Assembly: GCA_902702965.1 (NCBI GenBank) | Contig: CACRXP010000018.1 | Location: 1,170,526 to 1,234,525 of the forward strand | DNA: 64,000 nucleotides | Direction: 5' to 3' | Origin: Spirometra erinaceieuropaei | Taxonomy: Eukaryota > Platyhelminthes > Cestoda > Diphyllobothriidea > Diphyllobothriidae | Shown: one piece after another, positions 1 to 10,189 of the stretch | Position numbering within the stretch: the first letter of the stretch is position 1 | Layout: each line of letters opens with the position of its first letter | The notes under the pieces: generated by a model | Databases searched by the model: none | Told to the model about the DNA's origin: nothing | The model's input: the letters and a program-made list of their open reading frames with translations, nothing else | Translations under genes and position numbers: made by a program

Positions 1-1979
1 CCCCCCACCCCACGATATAAAGGCTTTCTTTCATTTTACCGGTAGAAACGAACAAGGAACGGTTAGGGGTGTAATTGGGTTAAAAATGCGATCATGGATG
101 GAAGGCGTTGAAGCTTCATTAATGTCTGACGTACCTTAGCCCTAAATTTTGTTTGAATGGGTTCCCTTCTTCATACAACTTGTGACGTTCGAAAAAATCC
201 CAAAAAATCCAACCCTAGAGACCGTTGTAGACGTGTAGTGAGCAAACCACGACTACGCTTGGGCATACTGTATAAAAAGTCAGGTAAATTGGCAGAAATT
301 CAGAAATGGTCCGTTGGAGTAAAAGTCTTCCGGCTCTTCTGAGTAGTTAGTGGGAAGCGCTAATGCCGAATAAGGTTGACGAGGAGAGGTAGAAAGGAAT
401 AGCATAATGAAATGCGAAAACTTGTAAGCTCAAGCTACCTGAGAAGGCATCAATGAACAGTAGTGAAAAATATAAAAAAGGCCCCATGCTAATCAAATTT
501 ACACGCTTGACCTTTCATCCGTTTAAATGGCAGAGACCAATATAAGTGTTTGACCGGAAGCTATTATATGAATCGGTGCAAACGAAAATATTTAGAATGC
601 CATGGGGACAGAAGAAATCACCAGTATACAAGGGCACACCAAACGCTTGTGTACTTGACATATCACTCTGAAATTGCCATTTTTCAGTGCGCCACATAAA
701 CCTGAAGGCCAAATAGACCCTTGGTCCGAGGACAATAGATGAAAAATGGCGGCAAAACTGTCTTCCGAAACTCGGGTTCAACCACCTGTTTAATCTAAAT
801 GTAGGTTGATCGAATGCGCACCCCGATATAACAGTCGAGTGCTAATGCCTGGATAACGGTAAGAAACTGCGGAAAGTCCCAAAACAGGGTGAAAATCTGC
901 AGTGAAACATCACCCAAAGTTCATTTACTTCAAATAACGGAATGAATAGCCTTAAGTGAAGTGTTTAATCAACAAGGACCAGGGAATAATTATCTGGGAT
1001 TTAAGTTGGGCAGTATTCCTAACTGATGGTTGCCGAGAAGCACGCAGACTCTGGCATGCGACACATTAGCCGGATTTCGAATAGGCTGCAAACGACAAAT
1101 CAGTGGAGTATACTGAGAAAAATTCCAAAAGCGCCGTTTTCAAAAACAACCCACCTCCGCTGAGCGATAGCCTCGCGTTTCCGATCTCGATAGAGTACGT
1201 ACGCCGTCGGATCAAAGGTGCCGTTGGGCAGAGTAACTAAAAAGGAACCAAACACTCTGCCTTCAAAATCTGTGGAATCCGTGGTCAGGGATTTGTCAAG
1301 TCGATCACATTTTAAAAGTTTGGCTTCCAGATATACCGTGTTTCGGCACTTGATAATATAGGACCATAAATTACAACCCCATCATATGCGTGGTTCAGTA
1401 AAAAAATATATGGCTCACCGGCCCATGGGGACGTTTTGCGGGATGGAACAGAGCGAAAAAAGCAAATGAGCCTTGTAGGACGGCTAACTCTTTCTAAAAG
1501 AAAGGATATAGGCTTGCTAAAACCCTTACAATTTGTGCGAAAGAGTTTACTTTCTACAGTAAACTATTGAATACAAAAGGGCATGAAAAACTGTAAGACT
1601 GCACAACAGTGCCCCAGCTCCAACAAGGACTTCGACCCTGCCAGTCATAATGGTTCCGGAAGTGTGTATGTGAGTTTCTATTTGCATTTTGTGTCAACTT
1701 TTAGTTCTATTGTAAGTCTTCCCATTCAAGGAGCCCGCCAACGGCCTAATGACGAAGTTGCCTTCAACGTTAGTGCATGACTTGGTGGTCAGAGATTAGA
1801 ACTCCAAATTATAAGGGCGAAACTTGTGACTCAAAAAGAATACATTAAAAGGCAGCGTACGTCGATCGTAACCCACGTTTAATTGCACTTACTCCATTAG
1901 CAGCGACTAAAAGGAAACTCTGAAATGTTAAGGTTGAGAAAACCAAAATTTAAAGTCGACATTTGAACGATGATAATCA
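1..1979. other. Intergenic, no gene seen
   Basis: Only short unrelated ORFs (up to 65 codons) are present, with no recognisable domain and no transposon signature. It lies downstream of the last CCDC61 exon on the minus strand and may hold its 3' UTR; I saw no clear AATAAA close to that stop. Confidence 0.5.
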
Positions 1980-4900
1980 CTAACACCTAGGTATGCTGTC
2001 AGCTGATCTAGCACGGCTTCGATTGGGATTGAAAGCTCGTGATGTCATCAGTTCGTGGGTGTCTTTATTGCTCCTTAAGAGCGTCGAAGTGGGTAATCCT
2101 TGACGCATGACCGCAGTCCTCCGATGGGGCGAAACACCCAAAACCGAACCGGCCTCCGGATCGGCATGCGGCTGCTCTCGATAGGGGAATTTTGTATCGG
2201 AATTGTTTCCCGTTCTGCTTGGGAACCAGTTGGATTTCTTGGAGGACATTTTGGCTAAGTCGGTTGAATCAATCGACGTGCTAGGAAATAATGAACAGTA
2301 AAATCTCCTTTAAAAGGAAAAGAAGATAAAAAGAACTAAGCGAGGAGTCATGGTGTAAGTGGAGCAGTGGGGATTCCTGTCATTTTTGACACCTAATAGG
2401 TACATTTGTGATTTTGTCACTTTCTCCACAAGTTTAATTTTTTGGAGAGAATGTGAACGTTGTCATACGGTTTCTTGTGAGATCAGAAATAACTAAGACC
2501 ACCACGAGCAATACAAAAGCTGCAAGTCGTTTGGTGTCTCGATTCTAATACCATTTTGCTGTCTGCTGGAAGCCAGTGGGAAGTATGATGGTCTAAAATT
2601 ACGCTAAAATTAGCAAATCGATTTTGCTAGAATACGGTAAACGAGTGAGCCAGGATATAAAGCATTTAAAAACAAAAAGCTGCCGTGGGTCATTAGAAGT
2701 GCCAGTGGTGCGAGAGCAAGACTGTCCTCGATAAAGCACAATGTCCAAACACCTGAGGAAATCCGTATTAACCTAGTCGGAAGAGATAACTTGACTCAGT
2801 CATTATTTTACTATAGGTTAACTGCAGAAACGATAGAGTTTGCAAACCAGTAGGACCGCCGTCGAGGTGATAACAAAACCAGACCCTGGGTTGAATGAAA
2901 GAAGAGCTCTCGATGGATATTAGAATGATACAAAGAAGACGGACCTTTTACCCCGGTACTTGGCTAGCTCTCTGGTTAACTTTTCAACCTGCATTGTCAA
3001 CAGTTTTTCATTGTTGACAAGAGAATCATGGTTTATGTTTGCCGCTGATATTCGGCCGTTCGTATGTTGTCTGGAGATGGGATTTCGGGGACTGGGGTCA
3101 TCCCCAAGTTCATTTTCTGCTTGTCCGTTTTCGCCTGAGTTGAGGGCTTGAAGGAATGATCTCAGTTGGGAAACTTTACGAACTGCTGAATCCCGTTCAT
3201 TCTCAATAGTTTTTATTCTAAAACCAATCGAGCAAAGTGAGGTATAGTTCGTGGATGAAATAAAATCTCCGAACAAGGAAAAAATAAATAATTTCCACAA
3301 ACGGCTACCGAGTCCACGTCCAAACACAATTAAATTATTGTAATGGACGCAGACATCATAAAACGCGATTCTTTTGTTTATAGGCCTTGATAAGTAGGAT
3401 AGTATGCAGAACTTATGTCCTATTCGTTTAGCTGGGCTGGTGGTAAGCAAACCACGCGCGTCGCAACAACGGAAAGAAGTATGCTCACAATTTTAGAAAT
3501 CAGAACAAAAAACAAAGTTTTAGAGGTCGCAATATGTGGTGCATAGTTTCAGTCGGCGAAGACCTTTGCCTCGACCTACACTCAGCGTTCAAACAGCAGA
3601 AATGATCAACACTGTCTGAATTTGAAGTAATATCACTACCCATTACCAGGGAGAGCCTAAACATAATAGACACTCGTACATATATTTTGTATCTAAATCA
3701 TATGACTTGTCCGGCATGAATGCGAAAATGGAAGCAGGTTACGGCCACATATTTCACCAGTACAAGGCAACTCCCGTAAAGAACAGTTTTATGATTTAAA
3801 AAGCTGACAAATTACTGTAGATAAAGGGTGAATTTCTTGGTACGGACACCATCGCCACTTGAAAAGTCGGTGTTCTGAGGAGTCGCTCGTCAACGAAAGG
3901 GCAGATGAGCCGGCGTTTAAATATAAATCACCACAGAATTTCGTGCGCCCCGAATCTCTCCCGTCTGTACTGTAGTGGACGTGAGTACCAGATGGGGCCT
4001 AATTTTCCCACCTCAGAACGACATATAAAGAAATGGAAGCCGACTGCTTAGACTGGGAGGTCTAAAACCGCAAGGAAATCCAGACGTGGATACGTCAGCT
4101 CGTGTAGAATATGTAAGGTAGCGTGGGGCTGCTTTTCATCATCCTTCCTATGCGCTTGCTGTTATAAATTTAGGTAAAACACCACTTTTTCAATAAAACC
4201 TGTGAGGATGTGCTCTGCCTAATTCCGGGTCGGCAGGATACATCAAGAGTGTGGGTTGTACGTAGACCCTCAATTGTAAGTTTCGGTCTTAAAAAGGGAT
4301 CGAGTTTGATGAGACATCAGCCAAAAGTTAGTGTTAACGGGGAAGCCCTGTGAGAAATGTGGAAAGCTTGATAAAGCGCGCAAGAAGTAACGTCGATGAG
4401 CATAAGTGAGTTCCCATACAGCAAAACCATGTCTAAGTCTTTCGGTCTGGTTATACCTGGTAGGAAACAGATCGACATTCAAGTATCCAAACAACCAAAC
4501 AACTCCAAACAGCCGTTCGTCAAATATTTGGAACTCCAACATGACCGAAAGGCTACAGTTTCTGCCATCACTAAAAATAACAAAATAAATATGCTTAATG
4601 AAATAGTTACTGCCATTAAAGGCAGTGCTACGGACCCATGGGCCAAATTAGTCCACCCGATGAATGCAGACCTCAACCAAGAGTTTTAATAAATTTTCCT
4701 GATTCCCGAAAACGTTCTTATACAAAAGGGTACTTTATATATCCTATGAATTTAATAGCGTTCCGGACTGCTTGGAGACATGATAGCGCCCTTGAAGTTA
4801 TGAAAAGACTGGCGGCAGAAAATTCGAATGTCAAAGATGCATTAGACGAAGGAGAAACAATGTAATACATTTCACGTACGAATGCATTTATTTACTATAG

Positions 4901-5770
4901 CCTGTTAGACAGAATGAAATTAGAAAGGCCTGATTCAAAAGTTTAGAAGCTCATGCCTTTCGAGTTGGGTTTATAACAGGTAGGCGGACATAAAATTGCA
5001 GTAACTAGCGAAGTATGTCGGAAAATATCAAATAAAAACGCACAGTCAACTGTGCTGAACGCAAGAGAACAAGTACTGAACGTGATTGACAAGTACGGAA
5101 AATAAGCTTGCCTGATTTCCAGCTGCTCGCTCTCGCTACGGGAACTTTCATCCGGCTACAAGAAAGGGTTATATAAGTCAGGTCAGATTACCGCTATAGG
5201 CTCTTTCCTATTGTAAAGTTCCTCTCGGAGGTGATGGACTTGAGCGATTAACTTCCTTCTGTCAGGAACGCCAACAAAAACAAGCGGCAGCGGATAAAAT
5301 GTGCGGTCGAAATCAGAAATGTACGTTAAGATCAAATATCGTCTTTGTTTATCTGTCAGCTTTTTAGATGTGGCGTTCCTAACTCCGTCTTTAGTTGCAG
5401 TCTGACGTAGTGCCTCGAGGTCCTCGTAAGAAACTAAATCGATCATCAGGGACGATGATGACTTCATTTCCGTAAGGCAAGAAAATAAATTACTTTTTTG
5501 GCAACGGAGTACAACATTGCAGTGAAGACTCTGAAGTTTTTAAAATTTCCCGTTCTCCTTGTCATGTCCTCAATATCTATAGGGCCAAGTTGTAAATGTT
5601 CAAAGGAAGGTACAATTTGCAGTAAAACTGGCATGCCATTCTTCTAACGTTGACACATTTCGCACTTCAACCTTCAGATAATGCTGACGGGTGTTGATAA
5701 ACGAAATCACATGCTCCTGGCCGGAGAAATCGGCTGTGAAGTGAAAGTAGGGGGGTGAGCCCTGATCCAT
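1980..5770 (-). CDS. CCDC61: CCDC61/VFL3 orthologue, centriole and basal-body protein, six exons
   Basis: CCDC61 is a SAS-6-like, microtubule-binding centriole/basal body protein that orients basal bodies. Exons on the minus strand: 5770-5614 (ATG at 5770), 5576-5494, 5461-5192, 5155-5112, 3217-2952, 2254-1980 (stop TAG at 1982-1980). The joined CDS is 1095 nt, 364 residues, and all intron phases agree. Exons 1-3 give the N-terminal globular domain, with signatures IEDMTRRTGNFKNFRVF and RRYLILTYISDFDRTFYPLP. Exons 4-5 form a coiled coil rich in E/R/K/L, and exon 6 is a Ser/Arg/Asn-rich tail. Introns 1-3 are 37, 32 and 36 nt with GT-AG ends; intron 4 is 1894 nt with a GC donor (CAG|GCAAGC). 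The last exon could instead splice at AG|GTGTTA next to the stop, so the C-terminus is uncertain; human CCDC61 is longer (about 510 residues). Family assignment is from remembered homology and is strong for exons 1-3; exons 4-6 are inferred from phase and coiled-coil continuity. Confidence 0.8.
3218..5111 (-). other. Long GC-AG intron 4 of CCDC61
   Basis: This intron separates the 44-nt exon 4 from coiled-coil exon 5. The donor is CAG|GCAAGC, a GC-type donor, and the acceptor is GGTTTTAG. On the opposite strand lie two overlapping, protein-like but unrecognised ORFs (4396-4689, 97 codons; 4638-4865, 75 codons) that could be one reading frame broken by a frameshift. I assign them no function. 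Confidence 0.5.
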
Positions 5771-7092
5771 CACCTTAACTGAGGGTCCCGCGTGTGCGTT
5801 ATCGTGCACAATTACATTGACGACAAGGTCAGGATTCAGTTATATAAGGTGCTCAGGTGACCCACAGGCCCGTCAATTACTTGTGCGTGTGAGGTAAAGA
5901 TGATGTAAACTGTGGAATTTTGCGATCAAGTTCGCAAAGTCATGAAGAAAGTGCCCTTAACAAAGTAACAGGACGCCTCGAGGCGTAGAAGTTCAGAATT
6001 TTTGATACTAAACACCACAGTGCAAGAAGAACGGAATAGTTTGGTTCGCACAGGCCAAAAGTAACGGGCGAACACAACTATGACCGCAACGCCTGTTACT
6101 GCAGTAATAAAAATATCAAAAAAAACAGCCCTCAACTAAAGGCTTCATCTGAAAATGACTTCATGACGGAATGATGTGGGGGCTCTCTAAATGGGTTGTT
6201 TGTTTTCACTCAATTCAAAAATAATCATTTGGCATGAATACACAGTCCTTTAGTCGGGGGTTAGAAACAGCCACTCTAGACACCCATGTCTTTGCTGGTG
6301 CGCCTTCCTGCGTCCTTATTGTTTGCTACACAACTGCTTGAGTTTGAGCCCCAGATTGAGCCACAAGGCGCCGTGGGAAGAGCACGTCTCGTAACCTAAT
6401 TCGTGAAAGTTATTCCCACAAAACTAATCCATCTAACGTTAGGTAAGTGGGATGAGCTATTAAGGCAAACGGCACGAGACTTCTAGGAATCTAGTGCAAG
6501 TCGTCCGGTCTTTTTGCATGTCTTGAACTAAAATAGAATCGGGTAGGTTTTTTGAGGCCTGATAATAAAATGAAGCGGCGCTTCCTTTTGAGCACATTTT
6601 ATGTCCAAACAAGACGCACTTCAAAATTGGTTTCGAATCCTGCATCCTAGCGGTTTATTGTTGTCTTCGGAATTGAAGCCTGAAGGTTTATTTTGCGGCA
6701 TTGTTGACATGAATTTCACTTGCACAAAGAAAACCTGGTTATTCAAACGGTTTTGTAGATTTTCTCATCAGTATCTTTATTTCTACCTTAATTCTTCTTA
6801 GTCAACACTTTTCTCTTACTCACGGATTCCATGAACGGCTTAGTCGTATTGATATCTTGATCAGTAGGCAAGTATATTTTCAGGATAACGGTGAATGCCT
6901 TCGTAAACCCTTTTGAAAACGATACACGCAATATCTAACTTTAAATAACCTTGGCACTAAAATGTTGTCAGTAATATATACACATATATATTACAGAATA
7001 TAATCTTAAAAAACAGGTCCGAAACTCGGGGACACTCTGCCGTAGGTGATAACGGTAAAATAATGTGACTATCAACCGCAATAGCTGTAGGT
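5771..7092. other. Intergenic, upstream of CCDC61
   Basis: This should contain the CCDC61 promoter, since the gene starts at 5770 and reads leftwards. A minus-strand ORF at 5926-6135 (69 codons) has a hydrophobic start but no recognised family. AT-rich tracts lie around 6970-7000. No transposon coding sequence was seen. Confidence 0.4.
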
Positions 7093-7622
7093 TGTAGTGG
7101 ACAGCCATAATGGCTACGTCGTGCCTCTCGCTAGCGCCTGCACCTACGTCCTAGCGACAGCCTGCTATGGCACGCACGTCTGCCCGGCTTCGATTTGTCT
7201 CGTTGCAATTCGCTGTCTGCACCACGCATTCGGTCGATTCTCTGCCTACACCACGCGAGGCTTGTCACTACCCTCTCGTGAGCTCGGAGCCAATCAACGC
7301 AACTCCTATCGCTGATTAGTAAGACAGGCGGGAACAGTCCAGAACAATAGAATAATCAATCTGCAACGACACGTTTGCAGCGGCGACCTTCGGCGACACA
7401 GGGCTCGTCGCTCTCGCCGACGCCGCCTCTGCGGCGCCGGACGCATCCTCGTCCGGTTGCCAACTTTCCCCTTCACCATTCTGTACAGAATAAAGTGTCC
7501 TAACCAAATGGCGTCCTGCTTCTTGCAACTTGGGATATGGCCTGAAGTTGTGGCGTACTGAGCGTACACCATCACCGATTAGCCGCTACAAGGTGTATGC
7601 CAGGCGTTGGTTTGCCACAACA
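7093..7622 (+). repeat. Possible solo LTR or other GC-rich dispersed repeat
   Basis: This 530-base block is much more GC-rich than its surroundings. It begins TGTAGTGG and ends CCACAACA, near-inverted termini of the TG...CA type, and has an AATAAA at about 7490 near the 3' end, as in an LTR with promoter and poly(A) signal. The flanking five bases do not match, so no target duplication supports it. ORFs in both strands here are composition effects. It could also be an unrelated repeat. Confidence 0.3.
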
Positions 7623-7645
7623 GAGCTGTTCTGCCCGGACAAAGA

Positions 7646-9281
7646 TTAGTTTCCGGGTTCCGGGTTAGTTTTCCGGTTCGTCTGGACGAGATCTCCTCGA
7701 ATATGCCTGTACTCAAGAGGAACTAGGTTGACTTGACTAAGTCTGCAGTTGTAAGATAAATTCTTGAGGCCTTTCACAAGTTCACAATTCTTTCTAGCGA
7801 CATACACTTTTTCTAGCCACGGACGCCACGCTTGGATTCCATATTCCAGATGCAAACGGATCAGCGCTCTGTAAACTTTATTAAATAACTCTTTATCTAT
7901 ATCTATGAAAGTTTGTTTAATGGCAAAGAGAACACCGGCTGCCCTTTTGGCTGCCCTAAAACATTGGGAGGAAGGCTTAAGAGTCGATAAAATTTTGATC
8001 CCAAGATCTTTTTCCTCGGTCACATATGAAAGGCACCTTCCAACAAGCAGGTAACGGTGATCCTCTCCATCGGCTCTTCCATTTGTTTTGAGTCGCAGCG
8101 CGACGTACTTCTCAAGGTTAAGCTTCAACAGCCATTTGTCAGACCATTCGCATAGGCGGATCAGTCCTTCTTACAGGGACCGTTCATCATTTTCATCGTT
8201 TATCGCTCGCCATGACTTGATGTGATCGGCAAACAGGACTCCATTGCAGTTTAGTCCATTCATACAGGCGTTGACATAAATTATAATTAGTGCTGGTCCG
8301 AGTACAGAGCTCTGAGGAACTGCGCTCACAACTGACGCTGCGGTTCACTTCGCACTACCAATACACACCGACTGTGATCGGCCAGTCAGAAAGTCCTTTG
8401 CCCAGTTTAATAATTTCCCCCTTATCCATGACTCTCGGACCTCATGAAGTAACCGGTGATATGGAACACATACAAAGGCTTTCTTGAGATCGATATAAAC
8501 GATATCGACCCTTGTTCCTTCGTCTAATGAGCGAGACCACTGTTCCGTTGAATAGAGCATATTAGTTAGGTAGGAATGATTTCGTCGTAAGCCATGTTAG
8601 GATCTAGCAATGAAATTGTTTTCTTCAAGGAAATCATTATGGCTTTTTGACTATTCTCTCCATGACTTTTAAAAAAGTGCACATTAGGCTCACCGACCGA
8701 TAATAGTTTGCATATATTCAAGATCAACCCTTGTGAATGGGGTATATGTTCGCCACTTTGCAATCAGAGGCGAGAATGCCTCGCTCGAAGCACGACCTGA
8801 AGATATGCAAAAGCAGTCTGGCGAGTTCACAAGCCAACTCCCTCAGAACTTTTGCCGGTATTTGGTCTGGACTCGGATGCTTACACTCCTTCGGCGCTAG
8901 AACTTCCTTCCTCACATCTTCTTTCATGAAGCCGATGTTTTCTGTTATTTCGTCGGTTGCTCCAGCAGGCAATCCAGTCTCGTCAAAGTCTGTTTCAGCG
9001 GTGAAAACAGATACGAAAAACGGGCCAAGATGTTCTACCCTAGCATCATTTTCGCAGATATCCCCATTATTTTCTCTGTTTAATATTGAAACCGCCTCTT
9101 TGCTCTTTAACTTGCTGTTGGTGTAACTGAGCAGTACTGTTGGCTTATCGACGACTACTTCCATAACTCGCGTTTCATACTCCTTCCGCGACCTGCGGAT
9201 AGCCGACCGTACCTCTTCTCGCTTTCGGCAAATTTGCTCGTAATGAGATGGTTGTTTTGCTGTTGCATACCTTCTCCATAG
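7646..9281 (-). mobile_element. CR1-like LINE copy A1, RT region, decayed
   Basis: The pieces read in order on the minus strand: EN-RT linker and RT start 9164-8724, RT fingers/palm 8560-8345 (VDIVYIDLKKAF, motif A), thumb and C-terminal part 8128-7646. The frame is broken between pieces. The catalytic motif at 8222-8233 reads FADH instead of FADD, so the enzyme would be dead. The C-terminal domain stops abruptly after the PLEYRHIRGD region, where sister copies continue for about 70 more residues, so the 3' end is lost. The endonuclease domain is missing on the 5' side, where another LINE tail begins at about 9282. Confidence 0.8.
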
Positions 9282-9460
9282 TTTATTAATAATAATAATA
9301 ATTTTTTATTAAAGACCCGTCGGGGTCCATCAAAGCAAGTAAAAATAAATTAACATCGAACTTTAGACGAAGTAAGCAGAATCTGTTCAAAATGCAAATC
9401 ATAGTTTCTGAATTAGTAGTCCGTTGAAAAAAATGACTAGCGAGTGGTTAAGAAAACTCC
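9282..9460 (-). repeat. 3' end and TAA-rich tail of another non-LTR element
   Basis: Read on the minus strand, a GACCCCGACGGGTCTTTAAT block is followed by AATAATAATAATAA, the usual shape of a LINE 3' UTR ending in a short simple repeat. It abuts the truncated 5' side of CR1-like copy A1, suggesting insertion into it. No coding sequence of the inserted element is recognised upstream. Confidence 0.4.
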
Positions 9461-9540
9461 ACTTAAAAATTTAAAAATGATTGGATTATTTTATAGGGGA
9501 AAATCCTCGCTAAATAATAGTAACAGAAGAATGCGGTCAG

Positions 9541-9697
9541 GACTGGCCTGCATGTGGCGGTATATAGCGGATTATAGTCTGACATCGTCAGGGCAGAAAT
9601 AAATGTCAGCCTTGAGGGGTACGTATGTGGGTCGGACAGGGCTGGCCTACATGTGGCATTGTATACGGCATTCAGAACTGACATCGTCAGGGCAGGA
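9541..9697 (+). repeat. Two-copy direct repeat, about 57 bases, 99-base spacing
   Basis: The blocks starting near 9541 and 9640 are homologous: each opens with a GGCCT(G/A)CATGTGGC core and closes with TGACATCGTCAGGGCAG. Spacing is about 99 bases. The closing block contains the inverted pair TGAC/GTCA. No function is assigned; it may be the edge of a minisatellite or a SINE-like unit. Confidence 0.5.
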
Positions 9698-10189
9698 TTG
9701 ATACGCCGGATGAGACTATTCGAGTCAAAGAGGCCAGACCAGAGGCACCCAGACGCGATTGGCCACAGTACGCTCTCAGCCCAGCCGAGGAGAGGGGGAG
9801 GGAGGTACGACCAACTACTAGTAGACGGCGAATACTGAGGGTTCCGCCGTGAGCGTTGACAGATCGAATGAAGTCGAATGCAGGAAATGACGTCAAGAAC
9901 TGTAAAAATCGCCGCTATGGGGGATAACTGATAGCACTGGGTTTAGAAACCAATTCAAAACAGGGGTTTCTAATGTTGTTATTGAGAGTTACCACTTGAT
10001 CTACCAATAAATCTCAGGAGAACCCTTTTTGAAGTCAAAGGGCTGTGTGTGCGGGAATGGGACCGTTAACAGCGCCTTTATGCTTTCGGTGTAATATGTG
10101 TGCGTAATTTCGAATTGAATACTGATAACTTGGGCGATGACCGAATCTCTGGCGAACGATTATTCCAAAGGAATTCAGTATAATTCAGT
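9698..10189. other. Intergenic between LINE remnants
   Basis: No gene, domain or repeat structure was recognised. It lies between the 99-base direct repeat and the 3' end of CR1-like copy A2. Confidence 0.4.

Noticed and set aside
4396..4865. Two protein-like ORFs inside CCDC61 intron 4
   Set aside because: The composition is protein-like but no family is recognised and the frames do not join without a shift; noted in the intron entry only.
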